Shown one piece after another: positions 41,835-50,709 of a DNA stretch of 64,000 nucleotides (its first letter is position 1; the number at the start of each line of letters is the position of its first letter). Origin of the DNA: JADFGZ01 sp965222345 (GTDB lineage: Bacteria > Acidobacteriota > Terriglobia > 2-12-FULL-54-10); the NCBI GenBank assembly GCA_965222345.1, contig CBDCTS010000007.1, positions 744,001 through 808,000 on the forward strand, in the 5' to 3' direction. The position numbers and the translations under genes were made by a program. Under the pieces are notes generated by a model that saw nothing but the letters and a program-made list of their open reading frames with translations, searched no databases and had not been told where the DNA came from.

Positions 41835-43226
41835 TCATCCTCGTCTTTTCCACCACACTCCGAAACCGCCGAAAGCGATCGCCAAAGGAGCAACGATCAG
41901 AGAGAGATAGAAAACCAACTGCATTTGGGACGGGGAGAGTTCCACGCGCCGGTCCTCGGGATCGCGCGGCCGGATCGAGATCAGGTCTTCGTCCGACGAG
42001 AGCCAGTTCATCGTATTCAGAAACAGATCGCGGTTGCCGTTGAATCCAAGGATGGAATTGGCCACAACGTCCGTGCTCCCCGCGACCACGAAGCGGCCTT
42101 CCGGCCCGCCTTCTGAATCGAGTGGCTGGTACGTTCCTGCTCCCAGCAGCGCCAAAGGCCCTTCCAGGTCCACTCCTTCGCGAAAGCTCACCTCCGTTGC
42201 CCGCACATCGGTCGTGGCCCAGCTGTTTGCCGTGGTCCGGGCAATCGGTTGGAACTGTGCGCCCGGCATGGCATCGCTCGAGGATTGCACCGCGCAGGCG
42301 AAGGGAAACAGCGTGGCGACGTTGGCGAGGTCCCGGGTAATCGGATGATCTTCATATTGCATCACCAGGGGCATCAGCTCGTCGGTTCCGAACAGGCGGC
42401 CGATGCCGCTGGTATCCACCACCAAAGTGTTGCTCACGTCCGCACCGAACTCTGCGAGCAGTCCGGTCAGATTGGGCGGCGTATGCGGGTTGACCAGGAA
42501 GAAGACCCTTCCGCCCCCCTTGATGAAATCGCGGATGGTATCGATCTCCGGTTCGAGCAGGTCATTTTGTGGTCCCGCCACAACCAGCACGCTGGCGTCC
42601 TCCGGCACCTGGGGGGACTCTTCCAGCAGAGAAACCGTCTGGACCTGATAGTTGCTCTCTTCGAGCGCCGTCTTCGCCTCGCTCAAGCCCAGCCGCTCAC
42701 TCGATTCCAGGTCCCGCTCACCGTGGCCTTGGAGGAAATAGACCACCTTAGCTTCGCCTTTGAGCAGGCGGATCAAGGTGTTGGTGATGTCCTCTTCTTC
42801 GGTGCCCGGAGCCTGTTCGTTGCGGTCGCCCGAGGCTAGGACGGCCGTCCCGTAGGTTTTTATATTGTACTGGCTGGCCTTGGCTGGCTCCCGGTCGGGG
42901 TCCACGTAGCTCACTTTGATGCGCCGGGAAAGGACCGGAAACTGCTCCAGCAGGTCACGCACGGAGTCGAAGCCCGGCTGGCGGTCGAAATAGAGCAGCT
43001 CCACGTCGCGATCCAAGCCGGATAGAAGCTGCGAGGTCTGTTGCGACAGGCTGTAGCGCTTGTTGGAGGTCAAATCGATTTGCCTGACAAATTGTTTTGC
43101 GATCAGGTTGACAGCCACTGCGATCGCCAGCACAACCAGGGTATAGACCAGCGTATTCATGCCGTATTTCGCTTGCCGGCTGGTGAGACGGTTTTTCAGT
43201 CCCTTTTGCATCTGGTCATTTTCCAT
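41835..43226 (-). CDS. GldG-like auxiliary component of an ABC transporter
   Basis: About 463 residues from the ATG at 43226, with GAGGGA 7 nt upstream. It has an N-terminal membrane helix (LVYTLVVLAIAVAVNLIA), then QIDLTSNKRYSLSQQTSQLLSG, the conserved start of the GldG family, and VVYFLQGHGERDLE and LVVAGPQNDLLEPEIDTI, features of the ABC-associated periplasmic domain. A C-terminal membrane helix (LVFYLSLIVAPLAIAFGGF) precedes a basic tail. It sits between the permease and DUF4340 genes. In Flavobacterium GldA/F/G support gliding; outside Bacteroidota the substrate is unknown. Confidence 0.85.
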   Translation of the reverse strand: MENDQMQKGLKNRLTSRQAKYGMNTLVYTLVVLAIAVAVNLIAKQFVRQIDLTSNKRYSLSQQTSQLLSGLDRDVELLYFDRQPGFDSVRDLLEQFPVLSRRIKVSYVDPDREPAKASQYNIKTYGTAVLASGDRNEQAPGTEEEDITNTLIRLLKGEAKVVYFLQGHGERDLESSERLGLSEAKTALEESNYQVQTVSLLEESPQVPEDASVLVVAGPQNDLLEPEIDTIRDFIKGGGRVFFLVNPHTPPNLTGLLAEFGADVSNTLVVDTSGIGRLFGTDELMPLVMQYEDHPITRDLANVATLFPFACAVQSSSDAMPGAQFQPIARTTANSWATTDVRATEVSFREGVDLEGPLALLGAGTYQPLDSEGGPEGRFVVAGSTDVVANSILGFNGNRDLFLNTMNWLSSDEDLISIRPRDPEDRRVELSPSQMQLVFYLSLIVAPLAIAFGGFGVWWKRRG

Positions 43227-43254
43227 TGCGGGTTCCCTCTCATTTCCTCTCATC

Positions 43255-44037
43255 TTAGGCCCTCCAGCGAACCGACTCCACCGAGCGGGCCGTCAAAAAC
43301 AGGCTTACCCCGATGACGGAGAGGTAGTAAACCGTATCGCGCAGGTCGATCACGCCTTTGGAGAAATTCTCGATGTGGGTGGTGAGGGAAATGTAATTTG
43401 CGATTTGCCCCAGTGTGCTCGGCGAATAATCGCTGGCCCAATCGATCACCCACAGCATTAGGAACAGCCCAAAGGTCAGGCTGCCGGCGACCAATTGATT
43501 GCGGGTCAAGGTGGAAAGCATCAGCCCCATGGCCAGCAGGCAGCTTCCCAGCAAGACCAGTCCCAGGTAGGCGGCGAGCAACGGCTTCGCGTCCGGGTTG
43601 CCGTAGCGAAACAGGATCAGCAGATAAAGAAACGACAAGCCCAGCAGCGAGGCATACAGCATCAGGGAGGCCAGAAATTTCCCCAGGATAATCTGAATAT
43701 CGGTGAGCGGTGAGGTCATCAGCAGTTCAATGGTGCCGGTCTTTTTTTCCTCGGCGAACAGGCGCATGGTGATCATCGGTATCAAAAACAGGCTGATGAC
43801 GCTCACGTTCATCAGCAAGGGCCGGATCACCATTTCATTCACGTTCAGAATGGGCATCGACTGTCCGTACATTTGCGCGTATTGAGCCGCCGTCAGGCTT
43901 TGGCGGACAAACATCGAAAGGATGCTATAAAAGAAAAAGCCGAAGATCACGGTAAAAACGGCCAGCACGATATAGGCGATCGGAGAATGGAAATAGGAGT
44001 TCATTTCCTTGCGGGCAATGGTCCAAATATTTCTCAT
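43255..44037 (-). CDS. ABC-2 type transporter permease (GldF-like)
   Basis: 260 residues with about six membrane segments. It starts NIWTIARKEMNSYFHSPIAY, the usual GldF/ABC-2 N-terminus, and includes TMRLFAEEKKTGTIELLMTS, the conserved coupling region. Its ATG overlaps the ATPase stop by 4 bases (ATGA), so the two are translationally coupled. With the ATPase it should form the transporter core; GldG and DUF4340 genes follow on the same strand. Confidence 0.9.
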   Translation of the reverse strand: MRNIWTIARKEMNSYFHSPIAYIVLAVFTVIFGFFFYSILSMFVRQSLTAAQYAQMYGQSMPILNVNEMVIRPLLMNVSVISLFLIPMITMRLFAEEKKTGTIELLMTSPLTDIQIILGKFLASLMLYASLLGLSFLYLLILFRYGNPDAKPLLAAYLGLVLLGSCLLAMGLMLSTLTRNQLVAGSLTFGLFLMLWVIDWASDYSPSTLGQIANYISLTTHIENFSKGVIDLRDTVYYLSVIGVSLFLTARSVESVRWRA

Positions 44038-45023
44038 GAGGAGGCCCTCTCGGAATCCTGTTCGGAATCTGCCTCTGCGCCGTTTTCGGCCGGTTCGGTT
44101 GTGGTCAGCTTCAAGAAGATGTCCTCCAGGCTCAAGCCTACAGGCCGCAGTTCCAGCAACCCCCAGCCGGATTCGACCACCGCCTTGGCCAGTTCCTTCC
44201 GCGTCTCCTGGCCCTGCGCCGTCTGGACGGAGAAGGCCACGCGGCCCTTGCCGGCTTGAGAGGGGGAGACGCGGCTTACCCCCGGTATACGAGACAGGCG
44301 CTCCCGCGCCTCCGCTTCCGGCCCTTCCACCAGCAGGCTCATCGTCTCGTAGCCTTGCAGCCGCGCCGTCAGGTTTTCCGGCGTATCCTCGGCGACAAGT
44401 TTGCCGGCGTTGATAATCATCACCCGCCCGCAGGTGTTGGCCGCTTCGGAAAGGATATGAGTGCTGAGAATGATGGTGTGCTCGCCGGCCAGGCTGGTGA
44501 TCAGCTTGCGCGTTTCAATGATCTGCTTGGGGTCCAGCCCCGCCGTCGGCTCGTCCAGCACCAGGACCTCCGGATTGTGGATGAGCGCCGCCGCCAGACC
44601 GACCCTTTGGCGATAGCCCCGGGAGAGATGGCCGACGAGCTTTGTAGAAACATCTGAAATGGCAGTTTTCTCGGAGACCTCCTCGATGCGCTGCTGCAAT
44701 TGGCGGCCGGGCACGCCCTTGATCCGGCCCGCGAAGGCGAGCATCTCCGTCACGCGCATATCCGAGTAAAGAGGCGGCGTTTCCGGCAGATAACCGATGC
44801 GTTTTTTTACCTCCAGCGGTTCCTGCATCACGTCGTATCCCGCCACGGTTACTTTGCCGAGCGTGGGCGGGAGAAAGCCGGTCAGCACCCGCATGGTGGT
44901 GGTTTTTCCGGCGCCGTTCGGACCGAGAAATCCTAAGATTTCCCCTTTCATTACAGAGAAGTCGACATCCTGGACAGCTATGGTCCGTCCGTATCGCTTG
45001 GTCAATCCCTGAACTTCTATCAC
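44034..45023 (-). CDS. ABC transporter ATP-binding protein (GldA-like)
   Basis: 329 residues. Walker A is GPNGAGKTTTMRVL (about residue 36), the signature LSRGYRQRVGLAAALIHNP, Walker B VLVLDEPTAGLDP, and the switch His in ILSTHILSEAANTC. The C-terminal 100 residues form the regulatory extension seen in GldA/NatA-like ATPases. It is the first gene of a minus-strand operon (ATPase, permease, GldG, DUF4340) that may extend into leuCD. A promoter candidate lies about 120 bases upstream. Confidence 0.93.
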   Translation of the reverse strand: MIEVQGLTKRYGRTIAVQDVDFSVMKGEILGFLGPNGAGKTTTMRVLTGFLPPTLGKVTVAGYDVMQEPLEVKKRIGYLPETPPLYSDMRVTEMLAFAGRIKGVPGRQLQQRIEEVSEKTAISDVSTKLVGHLSRGYRQRVGLAAALIHNPEVLVLDEPTAGLDPKQIIETRKLITSLAGEHTIILSTHILSEAANTCGRVMIINAGKLVAEDTPENLTARLQGYETMSLLVEGPEAEARERLSRIPGVSRVSPSQAGKGRVAFSVQTAQGQETRKELAKAVVESGWGLLELRPVGLSLEDIFLKLTTTEPAENGAEADSEQDSERASS

Positions 45024-45394
45024 CGGATCCTCCCTGCCATGGTCCGCAATCGTTTCCCTTACAGAGCGGCCCTCTCCCGCAGGTTCTCTTGCGGGCTGTG
45101 AGTTTGGCCCCTTTGATTTGTGTGGCTAATTGGGCAGAATTTAGCATATCAAAAACGGCGCCGCTTTCCAAGAATCGGCCGGGTTGCCCAAGCCCGCAAC
45201 ACTCCCGCGTTGCCGATTTGAACAACCTGCCGTAGGATAGTCGGGTAAGTCATTCATAGAACCTCCAGGCAGCTTCGGTCCTGTAGTATCTTGCAAACGA
45301 GAAATGCTCTGGTAATCTAGCCAATTTGACGAGGCTGGGAATTGGCCTTTCCTCATGAACACGGAATGCCGGTTTCCCCAAAGGAGTGGGCAAC
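45024..45394. other. Divergent promoter region between the ABC operon and the phosphofructokinase gene
   Basis: 371 bases, no gene seen. It contains the minus-strand promoter listed separately. On the plus strand a TTGACG (about 45328) lies upstream of pfk but without a good -10 at the right spacing. A 73-codon minus-strand open frame has no features of a real gene. Confidence 0.5.
45143..45171 (-). promoter_or_regulatory. Candidate sigma70 promoter for the ABC/Gld operon
   Basis: On the minus strand TTGGAA (45166-45171), a 17-base spacer and TATGCT (45143-45148), pointing at the ATPase gene about 120 bases away. Spacing is ideal and both boxes match at 4-5 of 6 positions. Confidence 0.45.
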
Positions 45395-46441
45395 ATGCAT
45401 AAAACCGTCGGTATTCTGACCGGCGGCGGGGACTGTCCCGGATTGAATGCGGTGATCCGCGCTGCCGTGCGGCGATTGAGATCTCTCGGGTACGCCACCA
45501 CAGGCATATTGGAGGGCTGGAGAGGCTTGCTCGAAAATAAGATGGAACGGCTGGACCTGGATCGTGTTTCGGGGATCGTCTACCGCGGCGGGACTATCCT
45601 GCGCACTTCCCGGACAAATCCGGTAAAACGCCCGGACGGGCTCCGCACGATCAAAAACAATCTACAGAGGAACGCCATTGATGCGCTCGTGGCCATCGGC
45701 GGCGACGACACCATGGGCGTGGCCGACCGCTTGTTCCAGGACGGAGTCGCGGTGGTCGGTGTCCCTAAAACCATTGACAATGACCTGAACGGAACCGACG
45801 TTTGCTTCGGTTTTGACACGGCGGTCAACATAGCCACCGATGCCATCGACCGCCTCCACACCACGGCGGAGGCTCACAACCGGGTCATAGTGGTGGAGGT
45901 GATGGGACGGGACACGGGCTGGATTGCGGTGGCTTCCGGCATGGCGGGCGGCGCGGACATGATCCTGATCCCGGAGCAGCCGGTGGATCTCGATCAGGTC
46001 TGCGCGGTATTGCGGAAACGGCACGGGCGAGGCAAGTATTTCAGCATCGTCGTGGTGGCCGAAGGGGTGCAGTTGCCGTCCGAGCCGGAGCGGTCGCCAG
46101 AGGCTGTGAAGCAGAGCGGGGTCGTGGACGAGTTCGGCCACGCTCGGCTGGGCGGAGTGGGGCAGGCGCTGGCCCGCGAAGTGGAATCACGCACAGGGTT
46201 TGAAACCAGGGTGGTGACACTGGGTCACCTCCAGCGCGGCGGCAATCCCACGGCGTTTGACCGAATCCTGGGAACGCGCTTCGGAGTGCGTGCCGCGAAC
46301 CTGATCGACAAGCAGGAGTTCGGCAAGATGGTTGCCCTGCGAGGAACTCAGATCGTTGCCATTCCCCTGGCGGAGGCCGTCAGCGGGCCTCGCCAAGTCG
46401 ATTCGGAACTCTATGCCACCGCAGCGGTCTTTTTCGGCTAG
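45395..46441 (+). CDS. pfp: 6-phosphofructokinase, probably pyrophosphate-dependent
   Basis: 348 residues. ATG 45395 (MHKTVG) is chosen because AAGGAG ends 8 nt upstream; a GTG three codons earlier overlaps that site. Conserved parts: TGGGDCPGLNAVIRAAV, VAIGGDDTMGVA (about residue 97), VPKTIDNDLNGTD with the catalytic Asp, VEVMGRDTGWIA, LGHLQRGGNPTAFDR. ATP-dependent enzymes have Gly in GGDGS and P-G-TIDND; this protein has Asp (GGDD) and Lys (PKTIDND), the pair that marks pyrophosphate-using enzymes. I therefore favour fructose-6-phosphate 1-phosphotransferase using PPi, of the GGEDT-like group. Biochemical use of ATP is not excluded. Confidence 0.85.
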   Translation: MHKTVGILTGGGDCPGLNAVIRAAVRRLRSLGYATTGILEGWRGLLENKMERLDLDRVSGIVYRGGTILRTSRTNPVKRPDGLRTIKNNLQRNAIDALVAIGGDDTMGVADRLFQDGVAVVGVPKTIDNDLNGTDVCFGFDTAVNIATDAIDRLHTTAEAHNRVIVVEVMGRDTGWIAVASGMAGGADMILIPEQPVDLDQVCAVLRKRHGRGKYFSIVVVAEGVQLPSEPERSPEAVKQSGVVDEFGHARLGGVGQALAREVESRTGFETRVVTLGHLQRGGNPTAFDRILGTRFGVRAANLIDKQEFGKMVALRGTQIVAIPLAEAVSGPRQVDSELYATAAVFFG

Positions 46442-46616
46442 CGCTGCTTCGCCGTCATGCCGGGGCTGGCCAGGGTGGGGTGGAGCAAGTATAATTTTGT
46501 TTCCCGGCGCTCGCATCCCAGGAAGGATGGAAGCGGGAGCGGCAGCAACCTTCCGAGAGATTTTTTATATCGAGGCGGATTTCGTTCTGCAAACAAGGCT
46601 GGGCTAAGGTGGAGTT

Positions 46617-46937
46617 GTGGAGAAAAGGCTGATCTTTGTATGCCAGAACGCCGATTGCAGGATGCGCCAGGGCGGCAAAGTGATGGAGAAGCTGAAACAG
46701 GAGGTAGGTTCTGACGAATCGATGGAGGTCCGCCCCTATATGTGCTTTGGTGCTTGCCACGAAGGGCCGAATGTGGTCGTGTACCCGGACAAGGTCTGGT
46801 ACGCAGGCATGAAGCCGGACGAAGCTGCCGGCATCATCGCTTCCCTTCGGGGCGCCGACCCGCCGAAACACCTGGATACGGTCGACTCCAACTTAAAAGC
46901 AATGATTTTCCAATTGCTGGACGCCGGGCTCTATTGA
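46617..46937 (+). CDS. Thioredoxin-like 2Fe-2S ferredoxin (NuoE C-terminal type)
   Basis: 106 residues from a GTG preceded by GGTGGAG. Four cysteines in the NuoE/thioredoxin-like ferredoxin order: Cys9 and Cys14 (FVCQNADC), Cys43 and Cys47 (MCFGACHEGPNVVVYPD). It lacks the helical N-terminal domain of true NuoE. The next gene, 42 bases on, encodes a NuoF-like FMN/NADH protein, so this subunit probably relays electrons to or from it. Confidence 0.85.
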   Translation: MEKRLIFVCQNADCRMRQGGKVMEKLKQEVGSDESMEVRPYMCFGACHEGPNVVVYPDKVWYAGMKPDEAAGIIASLRGADPPKHLDTVDSNLKAMIFQLLDAGLY

Positions 46938-46979
46938 CGATCTCTCCCTGTAACAATACGCCATTTTAACGATGCGCTG

Positions 46980-48248
46980 ATGTCTGATTCCCGAACCATT
47001 CTGTTCCCTTCCGGAATTCCAAAGGATAAAGAGAGCCTAACCGAGTACCGCCGGCGCGGAGGCTACGAGGCTTGGCGGCGGGCACTCACCCAATCCAGCC
47101 CCTCCTCGGTCTTGCAAGAGGTGGAGGCTGCCCGGCTGCGAGGGCGGGGAGGAGCCGGGTTCCCCGCCGCGCAAAAGCTCGCTCTCTGCGCCAAGGCTGA
47201 AGGAAAGCAAAAATATGTGGTGGCGAACGGGGGCGAGGACGAGCCGGGCTCGCAAAAGGATTGCATGCTGCTTGAGCGTGTTCCGCACGCGGTCCTTGAG
47301 GGCATGCTGCTCGCCGCCTATACGGTCGGCGCAACCCGCTCCTTTTTTTATACCAATGAAACTTATCAGCGGGCCCTCGCAAGCATCGACCAAGCCCTGG
47401 CGGAGGCCCGGGCGGATGGGCTGATTGGGGACGGGGTGTTGGGAACGAAGTTTGCGGTAACGGTCGAGAGCCGTCCTGCGCCCACGCAGTACGTTGCCGG
47501 CGAGGATACGGCCGCGCTGGAAGTGCTGGAGGGAAAGGAGCCTTACCCCCGGCCAAAACCTCCTTACCCGGTTACTTCCGGACTGTTCGGCCAGCCTACG
47601 GTGGTTAATAACGTCGAGACACTGGCGAATCTTGCACCCATCGTTTTGAACAGCGCTCAGTGGTATCGCAGTTTCGGGACCGAGGAGAGCCCCGGCACGA
47701 TGCTCTATTCCATGAACGAAGAATGGCAGCGGCCCGGTGTTTATGAGTTGCCCTACGGGGCTCCTGAAGCGGAGTTGTTGGAAGAATGCGCTGGAGGGCT
47801 GAAGGATGGGGCCCGGCTGCGCGCCGTCTTGCCGGGAGGTCCTTCCAGCGGGTTTCTGCTTCCTGACCCGGACCGCCCGCTGAGCCCGGAGGCGTTGAAG
47901 GCCGCTGGCTCCAGCATCGGCTGCGGCGTAATGCGAGGCTACGGGGAAGGGACCTGCATGGTAGAGGTGGTTCTGGAGATCGCCCGCTTTTTTCAAAAAG
48001 AAAGTTGCGGCCAATGCCCGGCCTGCCGCATGGAGACCTCCGCGCTCGCCGCTCTGCTGGGCAAGGTCCAACAGGGCCAGGTGTCGGCGGCGGCGCTCGA
48101 TCAGATTCCGCGACTGCTCGATTTCAACAAAGGCAAGGGCGACTGCAGCCTGGTCAATATGCCGGGCCCGCCTCTGCTCACCGCCTTGAAACTGTTTCCC
48201 GAAGATTTCCAGTCCCACCTGAACGGCGGAAACTGTCCTGCAACATAG
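46980..48248 (+). CDS. NuoF-like NADH:acceptor oxidoreductase flavoprotein
   Basis: 422 residues. The FMN/NADH-binding parts are RLRGRGGAGFPAAQKL, ANGGEDEPGSQKDCMLLER (NADESEPGT in NuoF), PTQYVAGEDTAALEVLEG and PTVVNNVETLANLAPI. The 4Fe-4S site has all four cysteines: ESCGQCPACRMET (C-x2-C-x2-C) and GDCSLV about 40 residues later. The C-terminal partner motif is diverged (NMPGPPLLTALKLFPEDF instead of GDAAPWPV). No NuoG, hydrogenase or formate dehydrogenase catalytic gene is adjacent. With the 2Fe-2S protein upstream it forms a two-gene NADH module whose catalytic partner is not in the window. Confidence 0.85.
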   Translation: MSDSRTILFPSGIPKDKESLTEYRRRGGYEAWRRALTQSSPSSVLQEVEAARLRGRGGAGFPAAQKLALCAKAEGKQKYVVANGGEDEPGSQKDCMLLERVPHAVLEGMLLAAYTVGATRSFFYTNETYQRALASIDQALAEARADGLIGDGVLGTKFAVTVESRPAPTQYVAGEDTAALEVLEGKEPYPRPKPPYPVTSGLFGQPTVVNNVETLANLAPIVLNSAQWYRSFGTEESPGTMLYSMNEEWQRPGVYELPYGAPEAELLEECAGGLKDGARLRAVLPGGPSSGFLLPDPDRPLSPEALKAAGSSIGCGVMRGYGEGTCMVEVVLEIARFFQKESCGQCPACRMETSALAALLGKVQQGQVSAAALDQIPRLLDFNKGKGDCSLVNMPGPPLLTALKLFPEDFQSHLNGGNCPAT

Positions 48249-48464
48249 AGCCACAAACGCTTGACTCTGCCAGAAACAGTGCTTGTTGCCGTTTGCTTCA
48301 TATGGATGCAAGGCTTCTGCTAAACATGCAATGCTGCGGTGGCCGTCTTATCTGCTTTTTGCGTGCATGTTCACCTTGGAGGATCGGGTTTGGTGGGCAG
48401 CGCAGGGCGCGCCGCAGGAGTCCTGCTTTTGGCAGAAACCTGACCGGCTGGCGGATCCTGGAGC

Positions 48465-48746
48465 TTAAAGCTGCTGGCAACGAAAGGTGGCGGGTGGCGT
48501 CTGCGAACAGCGGAAGCTTTCCGCCCGGTTCCCGGTCAGAAAGGAACAGGCGTTATCCCGGCCAGTCTGGATCGCCTGCTGCTCGCTTTCCGCCTTTACG
48601 CTCAAACATTTGGTCTGCCCGTCGAACTCGACGCAGACCTCGCATTCATACTGCCTCATGCCCAAGGTCTGATAGATAATCGCAAGCAGAAACAGTACTC
48701 CAAATACGATCCCAACCAGCGTTCCTTTCGACATCGGTCGACTCAT
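48465..48746 (-). CDS. Small Cys-rich membrane-anchored protein, unknown function
   Basis: About 93 residues from the ATG at 48746, with AAGG 9 nt upstream; the frame is open 16 codons earlier. One membrane segment (GTLVGIVFGVLFLLAIIYQTL) is followed by an exported tail with six cysteines: YECEVCVEF, QTKCLSV, DNACSFL, SFRCSQ, FRCQQL. The segment YECEVCVEFDGQTKC and the later AESEQQAIQTGRDNAC look constrained, so I regard it as a real gene. I do not recognise a family. It is isolated, between the NuoF-like gene and the M16 pair on the other strand. Confidence 0.6.
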   Translation of the reverse strand: MSRPMSKGTLVGIVFGVLFLLAIIYQTLGMRQYECEVCVEFDGQTKCLSVKAESEQQAIQTGRDNACSFLTGNRAESFRCSQTPPATFRCQQL

Positions 48747-49116
48747 CTGTTTGAACCTTTTAGTGTTGCGTCCAATCATTCCTGAGGATTTCACAGCATT
48801 TCGGCTAATGAAAACAACGTCAGGCTAGCACAGTTGGCGAGATTGCGGCAATGTGGTCGCAGTGTCAAGTTATGGCTATTGTTCCCAACGCAGGGCGTCA
48901 TTCCTGCATCCAAATGGAATTGATTTGGAAAGAAGCTCGTTCTCCACTATCATCGATTGCACTAGAGTTTGCGATGAAAGCATTGAAGGTTAGCTTTTCT
49001 CTTTAGGCGGTGCTGCACTTACAATCGGGATTACCGCAGGAGATAACCAGCCCCGTGCCGCTGTGGAAACGGAGGCTTTCGCTCAAAACGGAAGAAGAAA
49101 AGGAAAGGGTTCTAGC
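48747..49116. other. Spacer upstream of the M16 peptidase pair, no gene seen
   Basis: About 370 bases between divergent genes. I see no RNA gene, repeat or convincing open frame. It must hold the promoters for the small Cys-rich gene and the peptidase operon, but no clear boxes were found. Confidence 0.4.
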
Positions 49117-50709
49117 ATGAGGAATCTCTGTAAAATTCGCTTGGCGATTTGGCTTTGTGCCGGGCTTTCAATGATCCCGGCCTCCTTGACCGCTCAAAAC
49201 GTGGAACTCGAAGTCATCGAGCGGTCCCTCGAAAACGGCATGAAGATTTTGATGGTGGAACGGCACGACTCGCCCACCGTCGCGCTCTATCTTCGTTTCC
49301 GCGTGGGAGGCGTCGATGACCCCCAGGGACAGACCGGCATTGCTCATCTGCTGGAACACATGATGTTCAAGGGGAGCAAAATTTATGGGACCACGGACTT
49401 CCAAGCGGAAGGCCCTTTGATGGCGGAAATCGATCGCATTTATTTGGAACTGGATCGCGAGCGCAGCAAACGGGGCTCCGCTTTCGAGAAACCCGATGAG
49501 GCCAAAATCGGCAGGCTCGAAGAAGAAATGACCCGCGCCCTGCAAGAACAGAGGAAATATATCGTCAAGGATGAACTCTGGCAGACCTACCAGCGGCTGG
49601 GCGGGACTCGATTGAATGCTTCCACGGGCCGGGACTCCACCCAATACTTTGTCCAGCTGCCTTCCAATCAGCTGGAGGTGTGGGCCTTTCTGGAGTCGGA
49701 CCGCATCGCCAACCCCGTCTTCCGTGAGTTCTACCCGGAACGGGACGTGGTGCAGGAGGAGCGGCGCATGAGGACCGACACGAACCCGCGCGGCCTGCTC
49801 TGGGAAGCCTTCAACTCGGCAGCCTTTCAAGCGCATCCCTATCGCAACCCGGTCGTCGGGTGGGCCGGCGATTTGGACAACATGACGCGGGAAGAAGTGC
49901 TGGAATACTTCAAGACCTTCTACGCGCCGAACAACATCATCGCGGCCATCGTGGGCGACATCGATCCGGACAAGACTCTCGCCATTATGGAAAAGTATTT
50001 CGGGCCGTTGCCCGCCCAGCCCCTTTCCCGGCGCAGCATCACCGAGGAGCCGCGGCAGCAGGGCGAACGGCGCGTGACCCTTTCTTTGGATGCCCAGCCC
50101 CAACTGCATATTGGGTATCATATTCCGCAGATCGGCCACCAGGACAGCTACGCGCTGGATGTCCTGGCCCAACTGCTCTCCGGAGTTTCCAGGGATTCGC
50201 GCACCGGGCGGCTCTACAAGAGCCTGGTTCTGGAGAAGAAAGTGGCGCTCCAGGCCGACGCCGGACCCATGACCAACCTCTATCCCAGCCTGTTTGTCTT
50301 TTCCGCAACGCCGGCCCGGGGGAAAACTTCTCAGGAACTGGAGGAAGCCTTCCATGAAGAAATTGGCAAGCTCCAGCAGGAGCTTCCCGGCGAAGAGGAG
50401 CTGACCAGGGTCCGCAACGCCGTGGATGCTTCAGCAATCCGGTCGCTGCGGTCGAATTTCGGCATCGCAAGAATCATTGCCACCTCCGAGCACCTGGCCG
50501 GAAGCTGGCGCTACGTACTGGAGGAGAGAGAAAAGTTGAAGGCCGTCACGGCGGAGGACGTGCAAAGAGTGGCGAAGAAATACTTCGGAGAGGAGAATCG
50601 CACTGTGGCGGAGCTCAAATCAAAATCCCGGAGCGGCGGAGCAGCAACTGAGCCTTCCTCTTCCCCAGGGCGTTCGGAAACACCTAGAGGTTTGGAGGAC
50701 ACACAATGA
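49117..50709 (+). CDS. Exported M16 zinc metallopeptidase, catalytic subunit
   Basis: About 530 residues from the ATG at 49117 (GGAAAGGG upstream), with a signal peptide (IRLAIWLCAGLSMIPASLTAQ). The inverted zinc motif is intact: GIAHLLEHMMFKGS (HxxEH, about residue 82), and the downstream Glu lies in the FYPERDVVQEERRMRTD region. An insert between about residues 105 and 155 (a coiled-coil-like stretch rich in Glu/Arg) separates the motif from the rest of domain 1. The next gene overlaps its stop by 4 bases and encodes the partner. Such M16B pairs form heterodimers that degrade peptides in the periplasm. Confidence 0.9.
   Translation: MRNLCKIRLAIWLCAGLSMIPASLTAQNVELEVIERSLENGMKILMVERHDSPTVALYLRFRVGGVDDPQGQTGIAHLLEHMMFKGSKIYGTTDFQAEGPLMAEIDRIYLELDRERSKRGSAFEKPDEAKIGRLEEEMTRALQEQRKYIVKDELWQTYQRLGGTRLNASTGRDSTQYFVQLPSNQLEVWAFLESDRIANPVFREFYPERDVVQEERRMRTDTNPRGLLWEAFNSAAFQAHPYRNPVVGWAGDLDNMTREEVLEYFKTFYAPNNIIAAIVGDIDPDKTLAIMEKYFGPLPAQPLSRRSITEEPRQQGERRVTLSLDAQPQLHIGYHIPQIGHQDSYALDVLAQLLSGVSRDSRTGRLYKSLVLEKKVALQADAGPMTNLYPSLFVFSATPARGKTSQELEEAFHEEIGKLQQELPGEEELTRVRNAVDASAIRSLRSNFGIARIIATSEHLAGSWRYVLEEREKLKAVTAEDVQRVAKKYFGEENRTVAELKSKSRSGGAATEPSSSPGRSETPRGLEDTQ

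Noticed and set aside
47037..48311. Open frame of 424 codons on the minus strand
   Set aside because: Antisense to the NuoF-like gene, which carries all cofactor motifs.
48283..48468. 61-codon plus-strand open frame after the NuoF-like gene
   Set aside because: No ribosome site, no domain, poor composition.
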